The notes: generated by a model not told the origin, from the sequence alone. Shown: positions 1-8,952, counted from the first letter of the stretch. The stretch: DNA of 64,000 nt from Candidatus Dojkabacteria bacterium (GCA_016932785.1 JAFGCJ010000002.1:434001-498000); one strand, 5' to 3'. Translations and numbers: made by a program.

Positions 1-86
1 TAAAGAATCTTTCTTAACAAAGGATTAAAATCCTTCAACTCGACATCAATCTCGTCTGGAATTTCTTTTGGTTCGATCCACCGCAT
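1..86 (-). CDS. recJ: RecJ-like single-strand exonuclease, N-terminal fragment (runs off window)
   Basis: Reading the minus strand from the ATG at 84-86 gives an open frame of 28 codons to the window edge, beginning MRWIEPKEIPDEIDVE. RecJ proteins commonly open with a short segment of this type (Met-basic-Trp, then an acidic EIP-like stretch before the DHH core), and RecJ would fit after recA and recX. It starts 18 nt after the recX stop on the same strand, so it is probably the last visible gene of the recA-sppA-recX series. Only the non-catalytic N-terminus is present, so the call rests on weak similarity plus context. Confidence 0.5.
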   Translation of the reverse strand, partial: MRWIEPKEIPDEIDVELKDFNPLLRKIL

Positions 87-104
87 AAGATCTGTACAAC
101 AATT

Positions 105-761
105 TTATTCTAGCCCGCAGTCATTGACCACAATCTCTATTATATCCCATGAGAATCCCTTTGACTGAAGTCGAGCGATGATCTTCTTTCTTTCAATATT
201 TCGCCCTTTGAGTATTTTTTCAGCAACTCTCCGCGCCATATCCAACTCTTTCTCCTTTGACACTTGAAGTTCATTCAGTAATTCTCTTGAGACACCCTTC
301 TTTATCAGTTCCTGACTAATCAACATCCATCCCCGAGGTTTCGAATTGAATCTACTTTTTATCCACCACTGAGCAAAGTCAAAATCTGATACAAGCTTTT
401 GTGCAATAAGCTTACCAAGTACTTCCGTTTGGATCTCTGCCTCAAGCTCAGCTGAGTCATCTTCAAAACTAGTTTTTTTAAACCATTTTGACCTGTTCTT
501 ATAAAATAAATCACGAATATACCTTGAAATCTCTTTTTCGGAATGAGGTCTTCTTGAAATCTTACCTATGCAGCGATCATAAACCCTAAAGAATATCTCG
601 TCTCTGGCAACCTTCTCCAATAAATCGGACGTTACATCTTTTCCAGAATAGAAACCGCTCCTAGAAAGAGAAACCTCAGATAAACCGAACCAAAACTCAC
701 CATCAACCTCAACATTGTACCGACCTGATTTCTTTTGCGCAGATATTCTCGTTACCTTCAA
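105..761 (-). CDS. recX: RecX family regulatory protein
   Basis: RecX binds RecA filaments and modulates their growth. The 218-residue protein has the typical all-helical, highly charged make-up with three RecX-like repeats: residues ~55-100 (ISRRPHSEKEISRYI), ~110-160 (LVSDFDFAQWWIKSRF, then GWMLISQELIKKGVS) and ~175-215 (NIERKKIIARLQSKGFSW). The middle motif, where a WxxxR segment precedes a repeated K-G-V/I turn, is characteristic of the family. It is 6 nt downstream of sppA and two genes downstream of recA, the usual RecX neighbourhood, so co-transcription is likely. No odd features seen. Confidence 0.9.
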   Translation of the reverse strand: MKVTRISAQKKSGRYNVEVDGEFWFGLSEVSLSRSGFYSGKDVTSDLLEKVARDEIFFRVYDRCIGKISRRPHSEKEISRYIRDLFYKNRSKWFKKTSFEDDSAELEAEIQTEVLGKLIAQKLVSDFDFAQWWIKSRFNSKPRGWMLISQELIKKGVSRELLNELQVSKEKELDMARRVAEKILKGRNIERKKIIARLQSKGFSWDIIEIVVNDCGLE

Positions 762-767
762 AAAGTT

Positions 768-1796
768 TTACATATCTAACAGATAATAAATACCCAAACC
801 ATAACTGTTCTGCTCAGGAAGAACATTTAATCTATCAAGAACAGAGCTTTGATAGTCATAAAGACTAGCCCAGAAACCTCCAGAAGTGTATTCCACAATG
901 GTCAGGTTTTTCTTCCCTACAAGCTCCTCCATAACCTCAACAGAATCTGTAAAATCACCAACATCGTCGACCAGACCATTCTCTTTGGCCTGTTGACCTG
1001 TGTAAACGCGGCCGTCAGCCAGAGTTTCTACCTGTGATCGGTCCATTCCTCGCCCCTCAACTATTGAGTCCACAAAAGAATTATATGCCTCATCAACAAT
1101 ATCTTGATATATTACATCTGCCTCTCCATTCGGATCTTCGTCAAAAATTCCTGAATCATCTTTGAACTCACCAGATTTAAAAGTCCGGTACTCTATTCCA
1201 ATCTTTTCGTATAGCTCATCAAGATTTGACACCTGAAGGACAGTGCCTATGCTTCCCGTTATGGTTGAAGGATGAGCGACTATCTTATCAGAACCTGCCG
1301 CTATGAGATAACCCCCTGAAGCTCCCATTCCCGACATCCATGTAACAACCTTCTTCTTCTTCCTAAAGTCCAAAAGCTCTCTGTATATAAGGTCGCTAGC
1401 AACAACTTCTCCACCCGGAGTATTCATTTTAATAATGATACCCTTAACCTGACTGTCTGACTCAGCACGATCTATCTGGTCAATAATTTCAGCAGAAGAA
1501 GCTCCTCCCGCAGAGAATATATCACCGCTGCTCTCCTCTACAATGACACCCTGAACATCAATCACTACTATCTTTCCGCCAGAGCCCTCCTCTATTACTT
1601 TTTCATCTACGGAGGTCTCAAGATCTGAACCCAAGGCAGCAACAACAGCAATAAGACCAACTATTCCACCGACAACAAGAACAAAAACAGCACACCCAAT
1701 ACCCGCAAGTATCCAACACCCTCTATTGGACTTCCCTTCAGGAGCCTGATTTAAGTTTTGGGACTCAGAAGACACTACTTTAGAAGATTTAGGCAT
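768..1796 (-). CDS. sppA: Signal peptide peptidase SppA (S49 serine protease)
   Basis: A membrane-anchored serine protease that degrades cleaved signal peptides. The 342-residue protein has a hydrophilic N-terminus, one transmembrane segment at about residues 28-55, then a single S49 domain, the short form seen in Gram-positives and archaea. The nucleophile serine is in GASGGYLIAAG (about residue 160) and the catalytic lysine is in the following FKSGEFKD segment (about 210), after ITGSIGT. The MNTPGGEV segment near residue 125 is the usual oxyanion-loop region. It lies between recA and recX with a 104-nt gap to recA and 6 nt to recX, an unrelated gene inserted in the recA series. Confidence 0.93.
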   Translation of the reverse strand: MPKSSKVVSSESQNLNQAPEGKSNRGCWILAGIGCAVFVLVVGGIVGLIAVVAALGSDLETSVDEKVIEEGSGGKIVVIDVQGVIVEESSGDIFSAGGASSAEIIDQIDRAESDSQVKGIIIKMNTPGGEVVASDLIYRELLDFRKKKKVVTWMSGMGASGGYLIAAGSDKIVAHPSTITGSIGTVLQVSNLDELYEKIGIEYRTFKSGEFKDDSGIFDEDPNGEADVIYQDIVDEAYNSFVDSIVEGRGMDRSQVETLADGRVYTGQQAKENGLVDDVGDFTDSVEVMEELVGKKNLTIVEYTSGGFWASLYDYQSSVLDRLNVLPEQNSYGLGIYYLLDM

Positions 1797-1900
1797 AACA
1801 TAAATTTTACAATTAATAGTATCTGGAATGTACCTCAGATTGAAGAAGCTTTCAAGCGAAGAGCCTGTTTCTTGATAACGTCAAATCGATATATATTAAC

Positions 1901-2932
1901 CTACTTGCCGGATTTTCTGACTTTGTTTTCGATCTCTTTCGCAAGCTTTTTATCATCTTTCAGAATCTGAATTGCTGATTCTCGACCCTGCGCGAGCTGC
2001 TTATCTCCATATTTAATCCATGCTCCACTCTTCTCAAGGACAGCATACTGAATAGCAGCGTCAAGAATACTACTCTCTCTATCTATTCCTTCAGGATAAA
2101 TTATGTTGAAGGTAGCCTCTCGGAAGGGCGGTGCTACTTTATTCTTAACAACTTTTACCTTTCTTACATGTCCAATTAGCTCGTCTCCATTCATAATTTT
2201 CTCCTTCTGTCTTATATCCATCCGCACTGACGAATAGAATTTCAACGCTCGGCCACCAGTAGTTGTCTCAGGGTTTCCAAACATAACCCCAATCTTCATA
2301 CGAATCTGGTTTAAGAAGATAACTGTAGTATTCGTCTTACCACTAATCGCAGTAATTTTTCTTAGTGCCTGAGACATCAATCGGGCATGAAGCCCCATAT
2401 GACTATCCCCCATTTCTCCCTCTATCTCAGCCCTCGGAGTAAGCGCAGCTACTGAGTCTACAACGATAACATCTATTCCCCCCGACCTAACAAGAGTTTC
2501 AAGTATCTCCAAGGCCTGTTCCCCAAAGTCTGGTTGAGAAACAAATAATTCCTCGAGATTTACCCCAATGTTACGAGCATAATCCGGCAATAAGGCATGC
2601 TCGGCATCAATAAATGCCGCTTTCCCTCCCTTTGCCTGGGCTTCTGCTATTATATGAAGTGCAAGCGTGGTTTTACCGGAAGATTCAGGGCCAAAGATCT
2701 CAATAATTCTTCCCTTAGGTACTCCCCCAACTCCCAATGCCATATCAAGAGACAATGCACCAGTAGGAATAACCTCAACATCAACACGCTTGTTCCCGCC
2801 CAAACGCATAATGGAACCCTTACCAAACTGTCGTTCAATTTGCTCTATTGCGGTTTTCACAGCCTGGTCACGATTCGATTTGTCAGATTCAGATTTTAAG
2901 TCATCTGAAGATTTCTTTTTTCTCGGTGTCAT
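1901..2932 (-). CDS. recA: Recombinase RecA
   Basis: ATP-dependent strand-exchange protein for recombinational repair and SOS signalling. Walker A GPESSGKTT lies near residue 80, Walker B-like VIVVDSVAALTPRAE near 155, the L2-flanking TVIFLNQIRMKIGVMFGNP segment near 215, and a basic C-terminus. The length of 343 residues is normal. The ATG at 2930-2932 (MTPRKKK) is preferred to an upstream in-frame TTG at 2945-2947 because the protein then begins with the usual short basic tail. A promoter TTGACA-16-TAGACT lies just upstream. No Shine-Dalgarno sequence is visible, and no LexA box was recognised. Confidence 0.97.
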   Translation of the reverse strand: MTPRKKKSSDDLKSESDKSNRDQAVKTAIEQIERQFGKGSIMRLGGNKRVDVEVIPTGALSLDMALGVGGVPKGRIIEIFGPESSGKTTLALHIIAEAQAKGGKAAFIDAEHALLPDYARNIGVNLEELFVSQPDFGEQALEILETLVRSGGIDVIVVDSVAALTPRAEIEGEMGDSHMGLHARLMSQALRKITAISGKTNTTVIFLNQIRMKIGVMFGNPETTTGGRALKFYSSVRMDIRQKEKIMNGDELIGHVRKVKVVKNKVAPPFREATFNIIYPEGIDRESSILDAAIQYAVLEKSGAWIKYGDKQLAQGRESAIQILKDDKKLAKEIENKVRKSGK

Positions 2933-2961
2933 ATAAACAATATTCAATTTATTTCAGCAAG

Positions 2962-2993
2962 AAAAGTCTAGCAAAATATTTGATTTTGTCAAA
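2962..2993 (-). promoter_or_regulatory. recA promoter
   Basis: On the minus strand a consensus TTGACA is followed after 16 nt by TAGACT, about 30 nt upstream of the recA ATG. This is the best sigma-70-like pair in the divergent recA/mscL gap. Confidence 0.65.
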
Positions 2994-3070
2994 AAGCTAA
3001 AGGTAAAATAATGAAATTTTCATTAAATTGCTATAAAATGGCATTATAGCTAATTTCTATTTTAGATATC

Positions 3071-3478
3071 ATGAGCCGAATAAACACCGAAGTTAAGATA
3101 GAGAAACGCTCCACAATACCAAATGGAGCAAAGAATGCAGTTAAAGGATTCGCAGACTTTATGAATAAGTACTCAATCCTAACAATGGCTATAGGCGTGA
3201 TAATAGGTCAGACAACCAAAGATACCGTGAATGTACTAGTCTCAGGAATTATTACACCAGCACTACAGCTTCTTACTCCAAATACTGAACTTCAAGACCT
3301 TGTTATAAAGGCAGGAAAAGCCGAATTCAAAATTGGTTTGTTTATAAATAGCTTCATCGAAATGCTTATAATAATGTTGTTACTTTACATAGTTATTGCA
3401 GTTATATTTAGAAGAAAGGATTTACTGGAAAAAAAGAAGACCTCGAAAGTTAGCTCAAAGAAAACTAAGAAAAAGTGA
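3071..3478 (+). CDS. mscL: Large-conductance mechanosensitive channel MscL
   Basis: Homopentameric emergency valve that opens under membrane tension. The 135-residue protein has an N-terminal amphipathic region, TM1 at about residues 37-58 carrying MAIGVIIGQTTKDTVNVLVSG, which matches the family's AVGVIIG pore-lining helix, an extracellular loop with the family-typical FKIG segment, TM2 at about 97-118, and a very lysine-rich cytoplasmic tail. Its stop overlaps the GTG start of the next gene (GTGA), so the two are translationally coupled. The pairing of an osmotic valve with a wall cross-linking enzyme suggests shared envelope-stress duties, which is inference. Confidence 0.92.
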   Translation: MSRINTEVKIEKRSTIPNGAKNAVKGFADFMNKYSILTMAIGVIIGQTTKDTVNVLVSGIITPALQLLTPNTELQDLVIKAGKAEFKIGLFINSFIEMLIIMLLLYIVIAVIFRRKDLLEKKKTSKVSSKKTKKK

Positions 3479-4650
3479 CAAAAAGAAAATCCAGAAAGAA
3501 AACAAAGAAAAAAATTCCCAAGATTAACAAGGTTACAAAAGTCATAAAGGTTAACCCAATAGTCTCTATCTTTATAGTAATGCCTTTAATATTGCTGACC
3601 CCCTATTTCTTAATTTCGGGTCTACCCGAGTATTCAGAGCTCACAAACAAGCAGTCTATTGTCTCACAAAGAATCGACGATTACAGCAATGGAGGATGGA
3701 ATACAGAGGAAATCGAGAAGGAATATGATAAATACTACTTTGAAAATGACAGCTATAACTACCTAGTAAACAAATTCTTTCCTAATAAGTTACAAGAAAT
3801 TGAAAACAAACTCGAATTCTCGATCGATACTCAAACAACGGAAATATACGAAGAAAAAGCTGAGATCGTTAAGGAATCATCAAATCTATACATGGACGAG
3901 ATATCTCAGGATACACATATTCTAGAAGAATTACTCGACATTGTGGATGAGGGGGTAACGACTGAAAACTATATTCTTGCCAATTGGGCCTTGGATCAAG
4001 CAAGAAAGGAATCTATATATTTATCAGAGCTTCAGGACGAGGACATTGAACAATCACTTGCTCGGAAAGTTAGTACTATAGAAAGCATGAAATTTATAGG
4101 CCTGTACTACGGTCTTGATTTCTCAAACGAAGTAGCTGAATCAAAGGAAATAGCACAGACAGATGATGCTCCACTCGAAAAGTTTCTTAAGCTAGACAAC
4201 ATCAAAGAAGAAGCAGCTCAGAAACTGAATCAGAAAATCATTGCCCGAGGCGGAAAGGTACCCACTTATAAATGGATATTCATTTCGATTGGACGTCAAA
4301 GACTGTATATGATCGAAGACTACAACATAATATATGATATGCCTGCTTCAACAGGAATACATGGACACGGTACTGCTGTTGGTGAATTTCAGGTCTACGA
4401 AAAAGTGGACATGGCCTGGGGATACTATGAGATCTGGATGCCGTACTGGCTCACGGTATACTACTCTGGGGGTCTAGAAAATGGGATACACGGAATACCC
4501 ATTTCACCAGTTTCAGGAAGATGGAATCACTGGGAATCTGTAGTGGGAGTACGACCAATAACCTATGGTTGCATTATGCCACTTGATAATGACGCAAAAA
4601 AAGTATACGAATGGGCTGAAGTAGGAACAACAGTAAGTATCCACTATTAG
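3475..4650 (+). CDS. Membrane-anchored L,D-transpeptidase (YkuD domain)
   Basis: Probably cross-links peptidoglycan stem peptides outside the membrane. The 391-residue protein starts at a GTG overlapping the mscL stop. It has a very basic N-terminus, one transmembrane segment (about residues 30-50), a long charged helical linker (about 60-260) and a C-terminal YkuD domain (about 265-391) with YKWIFISIGRQRLYMIED, ENGIHGIPI and the catalytic-Cys motif ITYGCIMPLD. The family motif is [S/T]HGC; here the His next to Gly is Tyr, while the Cys and the upstream IHG His are kept. The linker may be a substrate-positioning domain of unknown fold. Confidence 0.87.
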   Translation: MTKRKSRKKTKKKIPKINKVTKVIKVNPIVSIFIVMPLILLTPYFLISGLPEYSELTNKQSIVSQRIDDYSNGGWNTEEIEKEYDKYYFENDSYNYLVNKFFPNKLQEIENKLEFSIDTQTTEIYEEKAEIVKESSNLYMDEISQDTHILEELLDIVDEGVTTENYILANWALDQARKESIYLSELQDEDIEQSLARKVSTIESMKFIGLYYGLDFSNEVAESKEIAQTDDAPLEKFLKLDNIKEEAAQKLNQKIIARGGKVPTYKWIFISIGRQRLYMIEDYNIIYDMPASTGIHGHGTAVGEFQVYEKVDMAWGYYEIWMPYWLTVYYSGGLENGIHGIPISPVSGRWNHWESVVGVRPITYGCIMPLDNDAKKVYEWAEVGTTVSIHY

Positions 4651-4683
4651 CTTATATATGGAAAACCCTGACTGTTCGATTAA

Positions 4684-4980
4684 CTATTTTGAACGAGGAA
4701 TTTTCTTATACACCATAAAGTAGTATATTATTCCCCCTATCCATCCCGTCAAAACAACTATCAGAAGCCAGATCATCCTGTCATTCTCTGTACCGTTAGG
4801 AAACTCCTCCGGTTTACGCTGAACAGCATCAATTATCATGACTATCCATAAAACCAAGCCCACTATTATAAGAGCCCACATCGCTATCATCGCAACAACA
4901 TACATCCCCATAAAACCAGCATAAACTCCAAAGAAACTCATGGGACAACATAAATCAGCAAAAGATGACGAATTCTGCAT
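4684..4980 (-). CDS. Small membrane protein with PLD-nuclease N-terminal (PLDc_N) type domain
   Basis: 98 residues with two hydrophobic helices (about 25-50 and 70-90) and the signature IWLLIVVLTGWIGGIIYYF near the C-terminus. That W-x-x-x-V-x-x-x-x-G/W-I-x-x-I-x-Y-Y pattern is typical of the short PLDc_N membrane domain, often found alone in bacteria with no known activity. A second in-frame ATG at 4939-4941 (MSFFGVY) is an alternative start that would remove the Cys-containing leader. Convergent with the L,D-transpeptidase gene, 33 nt apart. Function unknown. Confidence 0.7.
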   Translation of the reverse strand: MQNSSSFADLCCPMSFFGVYAGFMGMYVVAMIAMWALIIVGLVLWIVMIIDAVQRKPEEFPNGTENDRMIWLLIVVLTGWIGGIIYYFMVYKKIPRSK

Positions 4981-5030
4981 TTTCTTAGTAGTAAAATTAG
5001 ATCTGGTTAGTAATACTAAAATATGCCAAG

Positions 5031-6011
5031 CTATTTGGCAACTTTCTTTAACTCGGCTAGAAGATTATCTTCGACCTCGATCTCTCCAGCCTCCTCTACT
5101 TCCCGTCTCATTCTGTTTCCCCTCTCTCCAGGTACAAGTATTTCATCAAAGCCTTCCGCAAGTCGTGCTGATTTTACCTCTTTTTTCATTCTGGTCACTT
5201 CCCTTACGAATTCTTCTTTATCGGTCATTATATTTGGATCAATAGCAATGATAAGATTACCGGCATTCTTGCTATTTGTATCAAAGAAATCCGCCCTGAC
5301 TAGAGGTCCCGCGAGAATCTGTACAATCATCGCAAGCCCGGAACCTTTGTGTTTTGCCATAGTTGCGATAGCACCATTCAGTATTTCTTCTGGCTTTACT
5401 GTTGGATTACCTTCCGAATCATAGCCACAGCCCTCTGACACGTCCTTACCGGCCGTCTTGGCCTCAACCAGACCGTAGTAAGCAATTGCAGACGTAGTGA
5501 AGTCTAGAATTATTGGGTCTTCTTCCGTAGGAACTGCATATGCTATTGGGTTAGTGCAGAACTTCGCCTTATTAGATCCATATGGAGCCGTCAACTCAAA
5601 AGGAGATGCTGCACAGGCAAATCCTATAAATCCTTCTTTTGCGACTTTGCTTACATAGTAGCCAATCGCTCCTGTCGACTCTGTAGCATTGAAGTTACCA
5701 GCCATACCTATACCAGATTCTTTTGCTTTTTCTATAGCAAGTTCCGTATCACGCTCCATTACCAGCATGGCATGATTCTTTCCTCCATCAACAAGTGCCG
5801 AAACCGGAGTTTCTTTTACAATCTTCATTTCGGTAATTCCCTCTCTCTTTGGAATCCCGTTACCAATCAGTTTCACTATACCCTGGTTATTTCCGCGCAG
5901 CTGAGCATAGAAAAGTATATTCTTTATTACCTCTGTTTCCTCATCATTATATCCGTAGCTTTTTATTGCCTTTTCAGTCAAATCGGACAGTTCTTTAAGA
6001 GAAATCTTCAT
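5031..6011 (-). CDS. Ldh-family (type 2 malate/L-lactate dehydrogenase-like) oxidoreductase
   Basis: 326 residues matching the NAD(P)-dependent malate/lactate/ureidoglycolate dehydrogenase-2 family rather than the Rossmann LDH. Recognisable blocks include TESTGAIGYYVSKVAKEGFIGF (positions ~110-130 region), the APYGSNKAKFCTNPIAYAVP block near 145-160, ILDFTTSAIAYY near 170, and KHKGSGLAMIVQILAGPL near 220. The usual N-terminal DSHG motif reads NNQG here, so the conserved His appears replaced by Gln, which may alter catalysis. It is 31 nt downstream of the aldehyde ferredoxin oxidoreductase gene, so the two are probably one operon handling small oxo- or hydroxy-acids. The substrate cannot be told. 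Confidence 0.85.
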   Translation of the reverse strand: MKISLKELSDLTEKAIKSYGYNDEETEVIKNILFYAQLRGNNQGIVKLIGNGIPKREGITEMKIVKETPVSALVDGGKNHAMLVMERDTELAIEKAKESGIGMAGNFNATESTGAIGYYVSKVAKEGFIGFACAASPFELTAPYGSNKAKFCTNPIAYAVPTEEDPIILDFTTSAIAYYGLVEAKTAGKDVSEGCGYDSEGNPTVKPEEILNGAIATMAKHKGSGLAMIVQILAGPLVRADFFDTNSKNAGNLIIAIDPNIMTDKEEFVREVTRMKKEVKSARLAEGFDEILVPGERGNRMRREVEEAGEIEVEDNLLAELKKVAK

Positions 6012-6042
6012 TATTATATTGCTAAATTAATATACTCTGAGG

Positions 6043-7770
6043 TTACCTCCACCCCCTTAATTTATAATACTCCTCCAACATTTTATCAAAATCTGACTTT
6101 AAAAGAGACCTTTTCTGGCCATCAACCTCAATTTCATAACCCAGTATGCGCTCAGGTAAGGTATTCTCTTCCAAGGAATGCCCGAGTTCTTTGTTTATTT
6201 CATACTCCAAGTCGAACACTATTCCCGCAATTTCATCCAATTGCTTAGAGGTAACTTTAATTCCAAGATATGCCTCAATACACCGAGACCAAATGTCGTT
6301 ATCGTACATAAACCCAGCAAATCCACAAGTACCCAGACTGTCAAACTTCACATTCTTATTCTGAGCATTAATAGCTTCCTGTGCCTTCCCTTCAGTATCA
6401 AATCTCTTGTCTCCAGCACCAACATTTGCAGATACTGTATGTCCCTTTCGGTGATCTCCCCCCACAGGTGACGTCGCATATGTTATCGCCATTCCTATTG
6501 CTGCTCGAGGATCCCAAGCAGGAAGATCAAGGCCTTTAGCGTGAACAACATATTTCTTACCAACTCCAAAATTTTCAGCTGTCTTAAGAATTCCATCAGC
6601 CAGCTTTTCCCCATCTCCTTTGCGTTCTCCTATTTGCCTTATTAGCTCAAACATCCGTTCTGGAGTCCATTTATCATCTATATCTCCTTTGTCAACACAT
6701 TCTTTGTACCAGCCAAGAGCTCCACCTGTACTTATCGTGTCCAAACCATATTCATCACAAATCCTATTTGCCTCAATAACAACGTCCAGATCAAAATTAT
6801 CGCAGTTGGCACCAAGCGACCAGAGAGTCTCATATTCCGGACCTTTTACACCCTCCTCAGAATATTTCCCTCTTAATATTCTCGTACACGCGAGCGGACA
6901 GCTCCAACACGCCTCTTTTTTCACAACTTTTTTCTTAAATCTATCGTACCCCAGTTGGTCAATTTCATCTTCATTAATGAAATTCCTTCTGTAATTGCTG
7001 GCTGGGAAGGTTTGCCAGTCACTAGAGGTTTTCACTACCGGGCCTGTACAATATGTATCAACATCATTTTCAATCTCATGTTCAGCTTTCCGACCAAGGA
7101 ATTCCTTAACAAGATCTCTAGTTTTATCAGAATCATGGCTTTCAAGAGGCAATTCACCTCTTCTAACTACAATAGCCTTTATTTTCTTAAAGCCGAAATG
7201 CCAGCCCGAACCGGCACGGCCAGAGGCACGATTACCGAATTGAACAATTGCATACTTAACAAGATTCTCACCACCTCTTCCAATAGAGCCAATCGAAATA
7301 TCCTGACCGTCATACTTTCGAGCTAATATTCTCCGTGTTTCATAGACGTTCTTACCGGCAATATCGGAGGCGTCCTTGATTTTTATGCCATCTGCACCAA
7401 CTTCAAGATAAACCCATTTTTTAGAAACACCTCTTATCTGAAGAACAGAAATTTCCTGAGACTTCAGATATGCCCCAAAACGCCCACCAGAACTCGAGCT
7501 AAGAAGAAATCCCGTTAAAGGAGAGCTAGTAACAAGACTCATTCTACTGGAAGAAGCAAAGGGGGTACCGGTTAACAGTCCTGGAACAAGAAACAACGAG
7601 TTATCAGGATCATCTGCAGGTCGAGGATCCTGGGAATAAAGATGAGCCCCCAGTCCACGGCCGCCCAGATACTTTCTAATAATATCCTCTTCAAGGTCTT
7701 TCTGATCCACCTGACCTGTACTAAGATCGAGAGTTAGAATCTTTCCAAAATTCACAAAACACAGACTCAA
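6043..7770 (-). CDS. Aldehyde ferredoxin oxidoreductase (tungstopterin AOR family)
   Basis: Oxidises aldehydes to acids with ferredoxin using a tungsten/molybdenum bis-pterin and a 4Fe-4S cluster. The 575-residue protein has the AOR N-terminus (GKILTLDLSTGQ), GRGLGAHL near residue 35, RAGSGWHFGFKKIKAIVVRRG near 190-210, the cluster motif CWSCPLAC near 290, GPEYETLWSLGANC near 320, and a late Cys in LGTCGFAG near 490 that fits the fourth ligand. The start is a TTG 15 nt after a TATAAT box. The Val at codon 6 (GTG) is an alternative. No pterin-cofactor biosynthesis genes are in the window. Confidence 0.93.
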   Translation of the reverse strand: MSLCFVNFGKILTLDLSTGQVDQKDLEEDIIRKYLGGRGLGAHLYSQDPRPADDPDNSLFLVPGLLTGTPFASSSRMSLVTSSPLTGFLLSSSSGGRFGAYLKSQEISVLQIRGVSKKWVYLEVGADGIKIKDASDIAGKNVYETRRILARKYDGQDISIGSIGRGGENLVKYAIVQFGNRASGRAGSGWHFGFKKIKAIVVRRGELPLESHDSDKTRDLVKEFLGRKAEHEIENDVDTYCTGPVVKTSSDWQTFPASNYRRNFINEDEIDQLGYDRFKKKVVKKEACWSCPLACTRILRGKYSEEGVKGPEYETLWSLGANCDNFDLDVVIEANRICDEYGLDTISTGGALGWYKECVDKGDIDDKWTPERMFELIRQIGERKGDGEKLADGILKTAENFGVGKKYVVHAKGLDLPAWDPRAAIGMAITYATSPVGGDHRKGHTVSANVGAGDKRFDTEGKAQEAINAQNKNVKFDSLGTCGFAGFMYDNDIWSRCIEAYLGIKVTSKQLDEIAGIVFDLEYEINKELGHSLEENTLPERILGYEIEVDGQKRSLLKSDFDKMLEEYYKLRGWR

Positions 7771-7785
7771 AACTTAACCCCAGAT

Positions 7786-7791
7786 ATTATA
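7786..7791 (-). promoter_or_regulatory. -10 box of the AOR-Ldh operon
   Basis: A perfect TATAAT on the minus strand sits about 15 nt upstream of the AOR start codon in the short divergent gap with cutA. The -35 is weak. Confidence 0.5.
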
Positions 7792-7821
7792 AAATAATAT
7801 AGTGTTAGTGTAAAATAAAAT

Positions 7822-7827
7822 TATACT
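7822..7827 (+). promoter_or_regulatory. -10 box of cutA, leaderless spacing
   Basis: TATACT ends 9 nt before the cutA ATG. With transcription starting about 7 nt after a -10 box the message would have a 5' end within 2-3 nt of the start codon. No Shine-Dalgarno sequence is present. Confidence 0.5.
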
Positions 7828-7836
7828 CCTCACAAT

Positions 7837-8169
7837 ATGACAAAACCTAAAATGATTCTTATTTATATAACTTGCGAAAGCCTTAAACAGGCAAAAGAAA
7901 TCGGTGCGCTTCTTCTCAAAAAAAACTTGGCAGGATGCATAAACATCATTCCAGAGGTTCAGCCTATGTTTATCTGGCCTCCTGGTTCAGGAAAGATAGA
8001 TGAGAGCAAGGAAGTTATACTGCTTGTAAAGTCGATAGAAGAAAAATATGAGAAAATAGAAAAGAAAGTACTATCAGCACACAGTTTTGATACTGTCTGT
8101 ATTTTTGCAATTCCTGTTATGAAGGTCGGAAAAAAATACTACGAGTGGTTACTGAGCGAGATCAAGTAA
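7837..8169 (+). CDS. cutA: CutA divalent-cation tolerance protein
   Basis: Small trimeric ferredoxin-fold protein linked to copper/divalent cation tolerance; its exact role is unsettled even in model bacteria. The 110-residue protein shows the family blocks KNLAGCINIIPEV near residue 30, FIWPPGSGKIDESKEVILLVKS near 48-70 and SAHSFDTVCIFAIPV near 90, and ends in YYEWLLSEI. The characteristic Cys of AGC(I/A)N is kept. It is transcribed divergently from the AOR-Ldh pair from a promoter only 9 nt before the ATG. Confidence 0.95.
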   Translation: MTKPKMILIYITCESLKQAKEIGALLLKKNLAGCINIIPEVQPMFIWPPGSGKIDESKEVILLVKSIEEKYEKIEKKVLSAHSFDTVCIFAIPVMKVGKKYYEWLLSEIK

Positions 8170-8199
8170 TACAGAGACCATATACCATGCTTAGAAAGC

Positions 8200-8943
8200 C
8201 TAAACTTCAAATTTCTCCCCAATTGCTATTGCAACCTGCTTAGTGATCTGACACAACAACTCCCGCTCCCCCTCAAAATCACTTTTAATCTTCTTTATGT
8301 AAACTATCACCCCAATAATATTCCCCTCGTACTCAAGAGGTACCAGGAGATGACTCTTATCTCCAGACACCTCCTGCAGTTTATCAGCCAGATCTTGACT
8401 CACTCCCGGACACAGATATTCCCGCGTCAGATACGTCAGATATGTCTTCTTATCCAATGTACACTTCACTGTCAGATTTTCTAAATCATTAGATAATGAC
8501 AAACGAAACTCGGAAAAAGGTCTATCTAAACAGGAAAAGACTTTTTTCGAAATATTACTGTTAGTAAGAGCAGCGGCACATAGATCGTCATTCTTAACAA
8601 GAAAAATCACTGAGGCCAAATAACCCAATTTGAGAATAAGATCATTTACAGTCTTCGCAAGCACATCCTCTAATGTCTCGGCGGAGAGAATATCTGTAGC
8701 AACATCAAAAAGCGCTGCAGGATCCTTATAGTCAATTCCAAACAGAGAAGCAATTTGAGGCGTCTCAAGCTTCAATGCCTTTGAAATATCAATAATCGTC
8801 TCTTTAGTCGGGTTTACTCTACCGTTTTCTATTCGACTGATACAGCCAGGAGATGTCCCAATAGCTAGTTCGAGATCAAGTTGGCTGACCCCAACGTCAT
8901 TACGAAAAGCTTTAATTTTTTCTCCAATAGAGATTTCTGCCAT
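8200..8943 (-). CDS. XRE-type HTH regulator with C-terminal GAF-like sensor domain
   Basis: 247 residues. An N-terminal Cro/C1-type helix-turn-helix (about residues 5-60; SQLDLELAIGTSPGCISRIENG is the recognition region, then TKETIIDISKALKL) is followed by a ~170-residue domain with a GAF-like pattern (ILSAETLEDVLAKTVNDLI, HLLVPLEYEGNIIGVIVYI, FEGERELLCQITKQVAIAIGE). GAF domains bind small ligands or cofactors, so this is probably a one-component sensor; ligand and targets are unknown. The ATG at 8941-8943 is chosen because a TATAAT ends 9 nt upstream and the HTH then begins promptly. It converges on cutA. Confidence 0.82.
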   Translation of the reverse strand: MAEISIGEKIKAFRNDVGVSQLDLELAIGTSPGCISRIENGRVNPTKETIIDISKALKLETPQIASLFGIDYKDPAALFDVATDILSAETLEDVLAKTVNDLILKLGYLASVIFLVKNDDLCAAALTNSNISKKVFSCLDRPFSEFRLSLSNDLENLTVKCTLDKKTYLTYLTREYLCPGVSQDLADKLQEVSGDKSHLLVPLEYEGNIIGVIVYIKKIKSDFEGERELLCQITKQVAIAIGEKFEV

Positions 8944-8952
8944 CTGTAATAT

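Noticed and set aside
2597..2936. Long plus-strand ORFs opposite recA
   Set aside because: They are antisense shadows of a certain gene; no independent coding signal.
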